A program made the position numbers and the translations under genes. Below the pieces are notes generated by a model. It searched no databases, was not told where the DNA came from, and saw nothing but the letters and a program-made list of their open reading frames with translations. From Vibrio furnissii CIP 102972 (lineage in GTDB: Bacteria > Pseudomonadota > Gammaproteobacteria > Enterobacterales > Vibrionaceae): a stretch of DNA of 64,000 nt. Positions 9,250 to 18,201 of this stretch are shown here, in pieces. Every line of letters starts with the position of its first letter. The first letter of the stretch is position 1. Location: NCBI RefSeq assembly GCF_000176175.1, contig NZ_ACZP01000014.1, positions 186,001 to 250,000 of the forward strand. Reading direction: 5' to 3'.

Positions 9250-9312
9250 GCAAACTTCCTTGGTTATAAATCGCATTATGGGAATGCGGTGTTACGCTAT
9301 CTCATTGAAAAA

Positions 9313-9349
9313 GCGCAAATCACCACACTTAAAGATAGGCGATTTGCGC
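9313..9349. promoter_or_regulatory. Inverted repeat upstream of VOC gene
   Basis: GCGCAAATC (9313-9321) and GATTTGCGC (9341-9349) are perfect 9-bp arms separated by 19 bp. The repeat lies 64-100 bp upstream of the VOC start and just past the slipin stop. There is no T-run, so it is either an operator or a weak, rho-assisted end for the slipin operon. Confidence 0.35.
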
Positions 9350-9372
9350 CAAGTTGCACGCCAGAAATCTCG

Positions 9373-10170
9373 TTATGACTCGGGGTCTTTTTTATCTGGC
9401 TGATTGAGTTTCTGAAACAAGCCTTCCATCAATGTCGTTGGCATGGGAAACAGAATGGTCGAGCTTTTCTCACCCGCGATTTCCGTCAGCGTTTGCAGGT
9501 AGCGCAGCAATATCGCGTTCGGCTCTGCCGCCAAGCGATTCGCCGCTTCCACCAGTTTTTCAGACGCTTCCATTTCCCCCGAGGCGTGAATCACTTTCGC
9601 ACGACGTGTCCGTTCCGCTTCGGCCTGACGGGCAATGGCGCGAATCATCGACTCGTTCAAATCAACGTGTTTGATTTCTACATTCGACACCTTAATGCCC
9701 CACCCTTCCGTACGCGCATCCAGAATCGCCTGAATGTCCGCATTGAGCATTTCGCGGTTGGCCAGCATTTCATCCAGCTCATGTTGACCAAGCACCGATC
9801 GCAAGGTGGTTTGCGCCAATTGAGACGTAGCTTGGAGATAGTTTTCTACGTTGATGATCGCCTTTTGCGAATCGACAACGCGAAAATAGATCACGGCATT
9901 GACGCGCACCGAAACGTTGTCACGGCTGATGACGTCCTGACTCGGCACATCCATCACAACGGTGCGCAGATCCACCCGCACCATTTGTTGAATGACCGGA
10001 ATAACGATAATCAGCCCCGGACCTTTGACCTTCTGGAAGCGGCCAAGAAAGAAAATCACGCCACGCTCATACTCGCGTAAAATTCGAAACAGCCGCACGG
10101 CAATCAGCACGATCAACACCAGAAGCAGAATCGGTGTCAGCAGCTCAGTGTTTACTGGAATAGCCGGCAT
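9373..10170 (-). CDS. Slipin (stomatin/prohibitin-like SPFH membrane protein)
   Basis: 265 residues: an N-terminal membrane helix (about 9-28), then the SPFH/band-7 domain ([22 protein letters not shown] at about 32-53, [25 protein letters not shown]) and a C-terminal coiled region rich in charged residues ([28 protein letters not shown]). Slipins organise membrane microdomains and are often substrates or partners of the NfeD-type protease. The gene starts 10 bp after the NfeD-type gene, the classic operon pair, with AAGGAGG before the ATG. Confidence 0.93.
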   Translation of the reverse strand: MPAIPVNTELLTPILLLVLIVLIAVRLFRILREYERGVIFFLGRFQKVKGPGLIIVIPVIQQMVRVDLRTVVMDVPSQDVISRDNVSVRVNAVIYFRVVDSQKAIINVENYLQATSQLAQTTLRSVLGQHELDEMLANREMLNADIQAILDARTEGWGIKVSNVEIKHVDLNESMIRAIARQAEAERTRRAKVIHASGEMEASEKLVEAANRLAAEPNAILLRYLQTLTEIAGEKSSTILFPMPTTLMEGLFQKLNQPDKKDPES

Positions 10171-10180
10171 AGCCGCCTCC

Positions 10181-11521
10181 TTATTTTTTGGTCACTTGTA
10201 AGGTCAACCCGTCTACGGCAACCACCCGAATCAGGTCACCTTTGCGCAGCGGGACATCGCTCAGCGCTTCCCAGCGCTCCCCATCGACATGGACAAAACC
10301 TTGGCCTTCAAAGCTATCGAGCGCCATGCCTTCCATCCCCAACATTGCTTCCTGGCCGCTCACCACCTGTTTTCGTCTCAGCTCCATCACTCGGCTGAGA
10401 ACGAAGATGATCAGCGCCGCCGAGACGGCCGCGATACTGTAAATCAGCCCCAGAGACACTTGCAGTTCCGGCAAATCGCTGTCGATCAAAAACACCGAAC
10501 CAAGCACAAATGCCACGATTCCACCGATGCCCAGTAAACCGAAACTTGGCAGAAACGATTCAGCAATAAACAGCGCGATCCCGAGCAGCATGAGTCCCAT
10601 GCCGACGTAGTTCACCGGCAGCAGTTGGAAGGCATAGAGCGCAATTAACAATGAAATCGCCCCGGTGATGCCAGCAATACCGAAGCTTGGGGTGTAGAAC
10701 TCAAGCAGCAGACCGTACACGCCAATCATCATCAGGATATAAGCCACATTCGGGTCGGTGATGGTGGCAAGAAACTGATTGCGCAGATCCGGCTCGCGAG
10801 TCTCGAGTTGTGCCTTATCGACATGGAGACTGACAGCGCGGTGATTCACATCCAGCGTTTGTCCGTTCACGGCATTCAGTAAATCCTGCGGCGATTCGGC
10901 CATCACATTGATGACATTCATCTCCAACGCTTCAATCGCAGACAACGTCGCCGCATCGCGCACCGCTTTTTCAGCCCATTCCACATTGCGCCCGCGCAGC
11001 TGTGCCAGCGAACGAATGTAGGCAATCGAATCATTGAGTACCTTTTTCTCCATCGCGGTCGGTTCGCTCGGTTTATCCTGCTGCTCACCGCCACCTGGCG
11101 ACGGGCCGCCAATTTGAACCGGGGTTGCAGCGCCGAGCGTGGTCGCTGGCGCCATCGCAGCAATGTGGCAGGCATAGAGAATGTAGGTACCGGCACTGGC
11201 GGCGCGTGCGCCCGGCGGATAGACCAGACACAACACCGGAATGTCGGAGGCGAGAATATGTTGGTTAATGTCGCGAAGGGTCGAGCTGAGGCCGCCCGGG
11301 GTGTCGAGCGTCACAATCACGGCTGGGGTATTCACTTGCTGATTGGCGCGCTGAAGCTCTTTGATGACGTAATCCCCTACAGCAGGGCCGATGGCACCAC
11401 TGATGGCGATCACTGGAACGGTTTGAGAAGGCGCCGCTGGCGCATTCGTTGTATCAGCCGTCGCCAGTGTTGAAAAACTCAGAAGGCTGGTGAGCAGCAC
11501 TTCCATCACCCGACGATACAT
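10181..11521 (-). CDS. NfeD-type membrane serine protease (ClpP class, STOPP family)
   Basis: 446 residues. A signal peptide (about 1-22, ending STLATA) precedes a ClpP-like periplasmic domain ([26 protein letters not shown], then [22 protein letters not shown], where the Ser of AASAG is the likely nucleophile and a Lys further on would be its partner). Four or five membrane helices follow (about 262-372), then the OB-fold NfeD C-terminal domain ([20 protein letters not shown] to the end). The family cleaves hydrophobic stomatin C-termini; the adjacent slipin gene is the natural partner. Confidence 0.92.
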   Translation of the reverse strand: MYRRVMEVLLTSLLSFSTLATADTTNAPAAPSQTVPVIAISGAIGPAVGDYVIKELQRANQQVNTPAVIVTLDTPGGLSSTLRDINQHILASDIPVLCLVYPPGARAASAGTYILYACHIAAMAPATTLGAATPVQIGGPSPGGGEQQDKPSEPTAMEKKVLNDSIAYIRSLAQLRGRNVEWAEKAVRDAATLSAIEALEMNVINVMAESPQDLLNAVNGQTLDVNHRAVSLHVDKAQLETREPDLRNQFLATITDPNVAYILMMIGVYGLLLEFYTPSFGIAGITGAISLLIALYAFQLLPVNYVGMGLMLLGIALFIAESFLPSFGLLGIGGIVAFVLGSVFLIDSDLPELQVSLGLIYSIAAVSAALIIFVLSRVMELRRKQVVSGQEAMLGMEGMALDSFEGQGFVHVDGERWEALSDVPLRKGDLIRVVAVDGLTLQVTKK

Positions 11522-11589
11522 ACGCAGTTCCGATACAAAACTCTACTTTGAGTGTAGTCGAAAATGCGCACTCAGTCGGGCGACGCGAT

Positions 11590-12000
11590 TTAATCGTGCA
11601 ATTTGGCGCCTTTAAACACTTTATCGACTTGCTTCTTCTCGCCAAACATCGCCAGCCCAACCAACGGTAATTGCTCGCTCGTGTATTGGCTGACCGTTTG
11701 GCGGTTCGCTTCGTCATGACCGGAGGCGAACATGTCTTCGACAAAAATCGCCGTCTCCGCTTGCGCGCGATTGGCGCGTTGAATAAACGTAGCGAGCTTT
11801 TCTCGGCTCGCTTTGAGCACAATGATCGGCTGCACGCACAGAGGCAGGTATGCGTTGCCTGAAGCATCGCGATAACACTCCCCAGTTTTCACTTGCGGGC
11901 TACCGGTCACGCCGCCGGACAGAAAACTGACCACATTCAATTTCTGCCAAGTTGGCAAATCGTCCGCCACCACAATGGCGAATTTGGTATCAAACTGCAT
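11590..12000 (-). CDS. DUF2000 family protein
   Basis: 136 residues from the ATG complementary to 11998-12000 (AGGGAAAG upstream); the frame also extends upstream to 12030 without a good site. The pattern KFAIVVADDLPTWQKLNVVSFLSGGV at the N-terminus and the closing PLVGLAMFGEKKQVDKVFKGAKLHD match the DUF2000 family, whose fold resembles peptidyl-tRNA hydrolase 2. Function unknown. It starts 37 bp after the LysE-type exporter on the same strand and probably shares its transcript. Confidence 0.82.
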   Translation of the reverse strand: MQFDTKFAIVVADDLPTWQKLNVVSFLSGGVTGSPQVKTGECYRDASGNAYLPLCVQPIIVLKASREKLATFIQRANRAQAETAIFVEDMFASGHDEANRQTVSQYTSEQLPLVGLAMFGEKKQVDKVFKGAKLHD

Positions 12001-12037
12001 GCTCTTTCCCTTTGAATAGACTTGATTCATGATGGTG

Positions 12038-12637
12038 TTATAAAAACGCGCTCAGCCCCATGCTCACGGCCACGAACATCAGAAACAGCGCCATGAGCTT
12101 ATTGATGATGGTGAGGTAACTCGCCTGACGAATGTTGTTGCCCAGCAGTCGACCGAAGATGAAATAAGACCAAGGCGCGCCAAAGGCAAACACCGCAAGC
12201 CCCACACACCAAGCAAATAAGCTCACACCTGCAATCCCCGCCGCAGGAAACTGTACCGTTGCGACAGGCAGCGCAACCGTGATGCCTTTGGGATTGAGCA
12301 GTTGCATCATCAATCCATCGCGAAATGTCAGCGCGCGCACTTCGTTATTTTTATCTTCACCGCTGTTGCCTTGAATCACTTGCGCGCGGAAGATTTTGAT
12401 GGCCAGCCAGAAGATATACAGCCCGCCTAGCACTGATGCACCTTGCAGCAGCGATTCATTCATGATGCGCTCGCCAATCAAGGAAACGCTAAAAAACAGG
12501 ATGAACATCGCGACGGCAACGCCGAAAAAGAAGCCAAAAATACGTTGTTGTTTTTGAATGCCATGATTGAGGCCAATAGCATTCACCGGCCCAGGCGTGT
12601 ACATCACGCCAAAGGCATAAAGAATTATGTCTGTCAT
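12038..12637 (-). CDS. LysE/RhtB-family amino-acid exporter
   Basis: 199 residues, with the family's N-terminal GVMYTPGPVNAIGLNHGIQ signature and about six membrane helices (around 1-20, 35-58, 66-84, 110-135, 145-165, 178-199). RhtB/LysE proteins export amino acids or their derivatives across the inner membrane by proton antiport; the substrate here is not evident. It lies between the AraC regulator gene upstream and DUF2000 downstream, all on the minus strand. AraC-LysE pairs of this kind are common, and the regulator probably controls export. Confidence 0.88.
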   Translation of the reverse strand: MTDIILYAFGVMYTPGPVNAIGLNHGIQKQQRIFGFFFGVAVAMFILFFSVSLIGERIMNESLLQGASVLGGLYIFWLAIKIFRAQVIQGNSGEDKNNEVRALTFRDGLMMQLLNPKGITVALPVATVQFPAAGIAGVSLFAWCVGLAVFAFGAPWSYFIFGRLLGNNIRQASYLTIINKLMALFLMFVAVSMGLSAFL

Positions 12638-12694
12638 GGGGTGCTCTGAGAGTGGTTAAGATTGACGAATCAGACGATTCGTTGTCGTTAAGAG

Positions 12695-13537
12695 TCAGCT
12701 ATCGCTGGCGTGCAGTTGTCGCTGATATTGATGCGGCGTGATGCCAAACACCCGTTTGAATTTGCGATTGAGATGGCTGACATCCGCAAAGCCTAAGTCG
12801 ATTGCCACATCCGACGCTTTGTCGCCCACTTCCAGCGCTTGCTTGGCGCGGTTCACCCGGCAATTGAGTACGAACTGATGCGGCGTCATACCGAACTGTT
12901 CGTTAAACAGGCGGATAAAGTGGAATTTCGACATGTTGGCAGCTTGGCAAATGTCATCCACACTCAGCTTTTGATCGAGGTTGCTGAGGATGTACTCTTT
13001 CGCGCGCAGCAGAAGCGTATCTTTGCGGCCATGATCATGTCCGGCGTTGAGCGAGCCGCCCCCCAAGCGGAGCATCGATTGGGCAATCGCCAGCAGCGCC
13101 GCTTCTTCCTCTAATGCAGACAACGTCGGTTGGCGCATCATCTGGCTCAAATTCAGCACTTGATGGCGCAGCACTTCATCATGAAACAGCGATTGCTTGA
13201 GGCGTGCCTGATCGGGCGTAATTTGTCCCAAAGATTGCATCATCGCCATCAGCGTGTGCTGCGGAATATAAAGCATCTCGTATTCCAGCGCCGAGCGTTC
13301 CCCCGCGCAGCCGTCATGCACCTGCTCCGGGTTAAAGATCATCACATTGCCGACATTGCTTTTGTGATACGCGCCGCCGCTGAAAAAATCCTGACGCCCT
13401 TTGCGAGTCACACCAATGCTGTACTCTTCATGAGCATGCTTATCGTAGCTGAACTCCTTCATTCGGGCAGAAAAGGCGCTCAGACCATCGGTATGCTGGC
13501 TGGGAAGATACTGAAACTGCTCTTGCATGAGGTTCAT
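12695..13537 (-). CDS. AraC-family transcriptional regulator
   Basis: 280 residues. The N-terminal half is a cupin-type ligand domain (KEFSYDKHAHEEYSIGVTRKGRQDF with conserved histidines at about 34-36, then NVMIFNPEQVHDG). The C-terminal 100 residues carry two helix-turn-helix motifs (LSVDDICQAANMSKFHFIRLF and ASDVAIDLGFADVSHLNRKFKR, then GITPHQYQRQ). Two in-frame ATGs (complementary to 13535-13537 and 13526-13528) are possible starts. The LysE-type exporter follows 57 bp downstream and is its likely target. Confidence 0.9.
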   Translation of the reverse strand: MNLMQEQFQYLPSQHTDGLSAFSARMKEFSYDKHAHEEYSIGVTRKGRQDFFSGGAYHKSNVGNVMIFNPEQVHDGCAGERSALEYEMLYIPQHTLMAMMQSLGQITPDQARLKQSLFHDEVLRHQVLNLSQMMRQPTLSALEEEAALLAIAQSMLRLGGGSLNAGHDHGRKDTLLLRAKEYILSNLDQKLSVDDICQAANMSKFHFIRLFNEQFGMTPHQFVLNCRVNRAKQALEVGDKASDVAIDLGFADVSHLNRKFKRVFGITPHQYQRQLHASDS

Positions 13538-13712
13538 TCACTCGCGTTCATCAATAGAGCCAGTATAGAAACGCGCGCCGCGATTGAATAGAACAAAATT
13601 GCGAACTTTCACGACGAAAAAGCCAGAGACAAAAAAAGCGAACCCGAGTAAAAAGGCCACGCGTGCCGAATCACTTTGTAAGCAGATGGTGAGGTATTTC
13701 TAGCAGCCACGC

Positions 13713-14084
13713 TTAGATGATTGAGTCAACACACGCTTTTCGTACCGTCTTCTGAAACTCTCGGACCGTTACTTCACCTTTTATTTTGGGTTCATCTTCT
13801 TCTTCATCGAAATAAACCAACGGGTCGACAACGTCCTCGTCTTTAAGCTCAACATCTATAGCCGCTTCCACATCAACAACCACAAGTATGATGCCATAAA
13901 CATCCGCTTCAAAATTCTGATCATAGAAGGTCTTATCCAGCTCGATGTCATCCGAATGAACATCAAAAACCTTCGCCATTGCTTCTAATACTTTCGCATT
14001 TACTGCATCACAGTTAGCCGCCAAAACAATATTTGAGTACGAAATAGCTAACATTGAGCAGGCGATAAGTTTCAGATATTTCAT
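13713..14084 (-). CDS. Secreted acyl-carrier-protein-like protein lacking the carrier serine
   Basis: 123 residues from the ATG complementary to 14082-14084, chosen because GAGGAA lies just upstream; a longer frame to 14168 has no such site. Residues 1-22 are a clear signal peptide (MKYLKLIACSMLAISYSNIV, then LA|AN). The mature part aligns by eye with acyl carrier protein: KVLEAMAKVFDVHSDDIELDKTF fits helix I and its loop, and EADVYGIILVVVDVEAAIDVEL fits the GADSLD-helix II region, but Val62 replaces the phosphopantetheine serine. An acidic insert (about 86-104, DPLVYFDEEEDEPKIKG) precedes the final helix. Cys25 and Cys118 near the two ends could form a disulfide. Function unknown; it cannot carry acyl groups in the usual way. 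Confidence 0.75.
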   Translation of the reverse strand: MKYLKLIACSMLAISYSNIVLAANCDAVNAKVLEAMAKVFDVHSDDIELDKTFYDQNFEADVYGIILVVVDVEAAIDVELKDEDVVDPLVYFDEEEDEPKIKGEVTVREFQKTVRKACVDSII

Positions 14085-14242
14085 GTTTTCCTCGTTGAGA
14101 CCTAACCGTGTCTTCAACAGACATTGTCTATAAAATTTGTTCATCCAATGCAGATACCGTAGCAGCATACGGCTCTGCCTGTCTTTACGCGCAGGCTGTT
14201 ATTATGCGCAGGCGTTGCGACGGTCTATTCCTTACAAAGCAT

Positions 14243-14269
14243 AAAAAAGCGAACCCGAAGGTTCGCTTA
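14243..14269 (-). terminator. Intrinsic terminator of ackA
   Basis: On the minus strand AAGCGAACC-TTCG-GGTTCGCTT is followed by a T-run (complement of 14243-14248); a stem of nine pairs with a stable TTCG tetraloop, about 35 bp after the ackA stop. Confidence 0.93.
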
Positions 14270-14302
14270 AACATCATACGATGTGTGGAGCAATGCGTGT
14301 GA

Positions 14303-15493
14303 TTACAGCAGCGCAACCGATTGTTGAGCAATCACGAACTCTTCGTTGGTTGGAATCACCATCGCCAATTTAGAGTCGGCTGTTGTCACAGTACCTGACT
14401 GACCAAAGCGCGCCGCCGCATTGCCAGCTTCGTCTTCTTGGTAGCCAAATACTTTTAGATACTTCAGGATTTCGCTGCGAATTGGCAGTGAGTTTTCACC
14501 AATCCCACCGGTGAACACAATGGCATCCACTTCTTCACCAATCGCGACCATGTATGAACCGATGTATTTGGCCACGCGGTAAGTAAAGATATCAAACGCC
14601 AGTTTGGCACGTGGGTTGCCGTTGTCCATCGCTTCCAGCACGCCACGAGCATCGCTGGTGATGCCAGACACGCCAAGGAAACCTGATTTTTTGTTCAGCA
14701 TTTCAAACAGTTCTTCTTGTTTCCAGCCTTTGCGGAACAAGAATTCGATCACGCTTGGGTCCAAATCACCACAACGTGTGCCCATCATCAGGCCGGCAAG
14801 CGGTGTTAAGCCCATGCTGGTGTCAATGCATTGACCATTTTTAATCGCACTGACTGACGCGCCGTTACCAAGGTGAACCGTAATGAAGTTGCTTTCTTCA
14901 ACAGGTTTGTTGATGGCTTTCGCGGCCTCACGGCTCACGTAGTAGTGGCTTGTGCCGTGTGCGCCATAACGACGAACTTTATGCTCTTGGTACAGCTCGT
15001 ATGGCAGCGCGTAAACGAACGCTTTCTCTGGCATGGTTTGGTGGAAAGCCGTGTCGAAAACAGCAAATTGAGGCAGATTCGGGAACGCTTCCATCGCTGC
15101 GCGCATACCCGCCGCGTTGGCTTTGTTGTGCAGTGGGGCCAGTTCAGCAAGACGTTCAACGTCAGCAATCACAGACTCATCCACTCGAACTGTTTCTTTA
15201 AAGGTTTCGCCACCTGCAACGATGCGGTGACCCACAGCGACAAACTTAGAACTTAGGCCCAGCGTTTCAAGCAGAGCCACCACGCGGTTGACTGCGTATT
15301 TGTGATGGTTCCCGCCAGCAGGAATCGCTTCTTCGGTTTTCTCACCTTGATATTTCCAGCTAATGACCGCTTCTGGCAAACCAAAGCATTCACCAAGACC
15401 TGACACCAATGCATCACCCGATTGAGAATCGATGACTGCGAATTTAAGTGAGGAGCTACCTGAGTTGATGACCAACACATACGAGTTCGACAT
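14303..15493 (-). CDS. ackA: Acetate kinase (solo copy, ackA2 type)
   Basis: 396 residues from the ATG complementary to 15491-15493 (MSNSYVLVINSGSSSLKF), with AGGA nine bases upstream; the frame extends to 15556 without support. It converts acetate and ATP to acetyl phosphate and ADP, and the reverse. Motifs: NSGSSSLKFAV (phosphate 1), GHRIVAGGETF, FDTAFHQTMP, RRYGAHGTSHYYV, HLGNGASVSAI and FTGGIGENS, in ASKHA order. No pta gene is adjacent, which fits the second, isolated acetate kinase that V. cholerae carries on chromosome II next to the vct genes; that comparison is from memory. Followed by a strong terminator. Confidence 0.96.
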   Translation of the reverse strand: MSNSYVLVINSGSSSLKFAVIDSQSGDALVSGLGECFGLPEAVISWKYQGEKTEEAIPAGGNHHKYAVNRVVALLETLGLSSKFVAVGHRIVAGGETFKETVRVDESVIADVERLAELAPLHNKANAAGMRAAMEAFPNLPQFAVFDTAFHQTMPEKAFVYALPYELYQEHKVRRYGAHGTSHYYVSREAAKAINKPVEESNFITVHLGNGASVSAIKNGQCIDTSMGLTPLAGLMMGTRCGDLDPSVIEFLFRKGWKQEELFEMLNKKSGFLGVSGITSDARGVLEAMDNGNPRAKLAFDIFTYRVAKYIGSYMVAIGEEVDAIVFTGGIGENSLPIRSEILKYLKVFGYQEDEAGNAAARFGQSGTVTTADSKLAMVIPTNEEFVIAQQSVALL

Positions 15494-15689
15494 GGGTTTG
15501 TATCCTGTTTCCGACTGAGAGTTCGAAGCTTGAGCTTCTCCATTTACGGTTACCATTATTCAATAATTTTTGAATCTTTCAACTTTGTTTTAGTCTTTTC
15601 TGTGATTGAAACGGTTTTTTGTTGATCTTTGACAAGCATTTATTTTTTTTGAGGGCGGAATTATTTCGACCTGTCACAGATTGGTGCAT

Positions 15690-15723
15690 AAAAAAGGCCC
15701 CGACCATCACGGGCGGAGCCTTT
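15690..15723 (-). terminator. Terminator of the vctA-DUF2218 transcript
   Basis: On the minus strand AAAGGCTCCG pairs with CGGGGCCTTT around a short loop, followed by TTTTTAT; it is about 45 bp after the DUF2218 stop and upstream of ackA. Confidence 0.8.
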
Positions 15724-15768
15724 GTTTCCTAGCTTTTCTTGATGTTGTTATGAATATTATTTTAGTGT

Positions 15769-16071
15769 TTATGCAACCAGAATCTCATCCCAGTCGAGTT
15801 GAATCGGTTCACGGCGGGCAAACATCACAATATGTTCGTTGATGATTGCTTGCTGCACCGCGACCTTTTCTTCACTGTCGCTCTGGCAAACAAAAGTCAG
15901 ACACTGCTGCGCGTCGTCGAGTGACAAAGTCGTCACACCGGATGGAAATTCCACACGGCCTTGCACCTCATCCCATTGCGCGGGGACTTTTCGGGCAAAA
16001 TGGCGGCAAAGGGTCACCAAATATTTGGCGACGTGTTCAGAGTGTAATTCGGCTTTAGCTTGGTATTGCAT
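15769..16071 (-). CDS. DUF2218 family protein
   Basis: 100 residues from the ATG complementary to 16069-16071, with AAGGATAAG just upstream. The pattern SEHVAKYLVTLCRHFARKVPAQWD followed by GRVEFPSGVTTLSLDD and ending PIQLDWDEI is that of DUF2218, small proteins often found beside siderophore or haem receptor genes. Function unknown; cytoplasmic by sequence. It begins about 40 bp after the vctA stop and shares the vctA transcript, so it is expected to be induced by iron limitation. Confidence 0.85.
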   Translation of the reverse strand: MQYQAKAELHSEHVAKYLVTLCRHFARKVPAQWDEVQGRVEFPSGVTTLSLDDAQQCLTFVCQSDSEEKVAVQQAIINEHIVMFARREPIQLDWDEILVA

Positions 16072-16112
16072 CACTTATCCTTCATGCTGCCCGCACGCTC
16101 GCGGGCAAAGGG

Positions 16113-18104
16113 TTAGAACTGGTACGAGGCGGAAATTTTCACGCTGCGACCCGGTTCGTAATCATTCATTGTCCCTGCGCGAGCGTTCACCCCGGTGCGG
16201 GAGGCGTGGGACACATACAGCTCGTCAAAGATATTATCGATACCAAAGGTGACGGTCAGATCAGGCACGGCGTAAGGCATCCACTGCGCGTACAGGTTGT
16301 GCGTGTCATACCCTTCTTTCTTATCGCTGTCCTCTTCGACGTTGGTTTCATCCAGCACCACGATAGATGTCCAACCAAACAGTGTGTCGATGGTATCAGC
16401 GTGGTAGCCAAGGTTCAGAGCAATGCTGTCACCCATGTCGGCGCTTCGGCCGTTGGCATCCAGCATTGGGCCGCCGTTTGATTTGTCACGGGTGTCAGCG
16501 CGTGAGTAAGACAGACGTGAGCTAAACGCTTGGTAGGCGTACGTCGCACTCACTTCAAAGCCTTTAATCACCACATCACCGGCATTCTCAAAACGATATC
16601 CAGACACAGCACCGTCATAAGTTTGCGTGATGTAATCGTCGATTTCAGTGCGGAACATGGTCAGGTTCGCGGCGATGAAGTGATCATCAATGCGCTTATC
16701 AAAACGCACACCACCTTGCGTGTTCAGACCCGATTCGGCTTTGATGCCGTCTGCCAGATAAGAAGTTTGCTGATACATCACGAATGATTCCAGCAGCTCT
16801 GGAGCATTAAACAGCGAACGCGCGTTCGCAAACAGTGTCCAATCGGAATCAACCGCCCATTCGGTGCCTAACGACCAAGTGACGTCATCAAAGCTCTTGG
16901 TTTCGCTCACCGCTTTGCGCTTCACATCGTCGTAGCGCAGACCTGCCGTGATGTTCCAACTCTCGGTCAATGACAGCGTGTTTTCCGCGAAAATGGCGTT
17001 CGACAAGCGAGACTCATCCATGTATGACGCGCCGGCGTACGTGCTCTTGCTGGTTTGGTCGACCACGTCAGCGCCGTAAACCACGCGGTTATCTAAGCTC
17101 AGCAGTTGATAATCAGACTGGAACTTGGCACTCAAGCCCACGTTGCGGTTAGTAGCAGTGTTGGTCGCTTTAGGACGCGGCCAATTGCCCGTGATATGGC
17201 TTTCATCACGTTCGATTTCGGTTTCGCTGCTGTACAGCGTGACGGTGCCGCTGTGCTTTTCTTTTGTCAGTTTGTATGACGCAGTGACAGTGTCACGATT
17301 ATATTTGGTTGGCAGCAGGTCATCAGCTGTCAGGTTGGTGTTCGCTGAACCGTTCATATCCGGACGTGGGCTGTAATCGCCGTCATCGCGGTACACGTCA
17401 TAGGCCAATTGAAAGCGGTGACCCGGTGCCGGTTCAAAACCAACTTTCCCCAAAATGTTATAGGTATCGCCTTCCACACCAAACGTCTTATCGCCGTTGC
17501 CGTTTTCGAAGTCACCGCGAGAGATGCCTTGTGCGTAAAGCATGGCGTCGACTTTATCACTCAGTTGACCGTACACGGTCACCGAGCCTTGCTCGCTGTC
17601 ATTGGAGTTGTAACCGCCAAACACGCGAACCCCGAACTTCTCGTTGCCGCGCAGCAGATCTTTGGCATCTTTGGTTTCGAAATAGACCGCGCCGCCAAGG
17701 CCACTTTGCGTCACCGAGTTGTTACCCACTTGAATATCGGCTGATTTTAAAATGTCTGGGTTCAACGTGAGGTTGCCGATGTGGTGGAACATGTTGGCGT
17801 GCTGTGATGCGCCATCCAGACGAATATCGAGATCCGTTTCGTTCAGGCCACGAATGTTGATGCGTTGGTTGACCGAGTGTGTCCCGCCGACATCCACACC
17901 GGGAATGTCGCGCAGTAGGTCGGACATATGATCCGCCTGTTTCAAACTGAGGTCATCTGTGCCCAGAGATTCTGAACTACTTGATACTTTTGTGCCCCAA
18001 ACCACGACGTTGTCGGCCTGAGTCTCTTCTTGTTGGGCAAAAGCCATATTGCTTAGCGCAGCGCCGATCGCCAAACAGACCACTGACTTGTGAATAGAAC
18101 GCAT
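16113..18104 (-). CDS. vctA: TonB-dependent siderophore receptor, VctA-type
   Basis: 663 residues: signal peptide (1-23, ending NMAFA), then a plug domain (TKVSSSSESLGTDDLSLKQA, LLRDIPGVDVGGTHSVNQRINIRG, LDGASQHANMFHHIGNLT) and a beta-barrel ending in the aromatic F of SASYQF, as outer-membrane barrels do. The name rests on context: DUF2218, vctA, an AraC regulator and vctPDGC in the order known for V. cholerae, where VctA takes up enterobactin-type catechols. Sequence alone cannot exclude another ferric siderophore, for example ferrioxamine. A Fur-like box lies at 18143-18157, 39 bp upstream of the start. Confidence 0.82.
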   Translation of the reverse strand: MRSIHKSVVCLAIGAALSNMAFAQQEETQADNVVVWGTKVSSSSESLGTDDLSLKQADHMSDLLRDIPGVDVGGTHSVNQRINIRGLNETDLDIRLDGASQHANMFHHIGNLTLNPDILKSADIQVGNNSVTQSGLGGAVYFETKDAKDLLRGNEKFGVRVFGGYNSNDSEQGSVTVYGQLSDKVDAMLYAQGISRGDFENGNGDKTFGVEGDTYNILGKVGFEPAPGHRFQLAYDVYRDDGDYSPRPDMNGSANTNLTADDLLPTKYNRDTVTASYKLTKEKHSGTVTLYSSETEIERDESHITGNWPRPKATNTATNRNVGLSAKFQSDYQLLSLDNRVVYGADVVDQTSKSTYAGASYMDESRLSNAIFAENTLSLTESWNITAGLRYDDVKRKAVSETKSFDDVTWSLGTEWAVDSDWTLFANARSLFNAPELLESFVMYQQTSYLADGIKAESGLNTQGGVRFDKRIDDHFIAANLTMFRTEIDDYITQTYDGAVSGYRFENAGDVVIKGFEVSATYAYQAFSSRLSYSRADTRDKSNGGPMLDANGRSADMGDSIALNLGYHADTIDTLFGWTSIVVLDETNVEEDSDKKEGYDTHNLYAQWMPYAVPDLTVTFGIDNIFDELYVSHASRTGVNARAGTMNDYEPGRSVKISASYQF

Positions 18105-18142
18105 TTTCTACATTCCTTATGTTTTAGTTATGAAAATACAAA

Positions 18143-18157
18143 TGATAATAATTCGCA
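18143..18157. promoter_or_regulatory. Fur-like box between vctA and the AraC regulator gene
   Basis: TGATAATAATTCGCA fits 12 of the 14 specified positions of the 7-1-7 Fur motif TGATAATnATTATCA. It is placed to repress vctA (start at 18104) and possibly the divergent AraC gene (start at 18202). Confidence 0.75.
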
Positions 18158-18201
18158 AGCATGTTAGAGTGACGCCCATAGAATGAGAAGATCAATAGGT
18201 T

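Noticed and set aside
12665..12682. Hairpin ACGAATC/GATTCGT after the AraC gene as terminator
   Set aside because: Arms are short, no T-run follows on the minus strand, and the LysE-type gene is close downstream.
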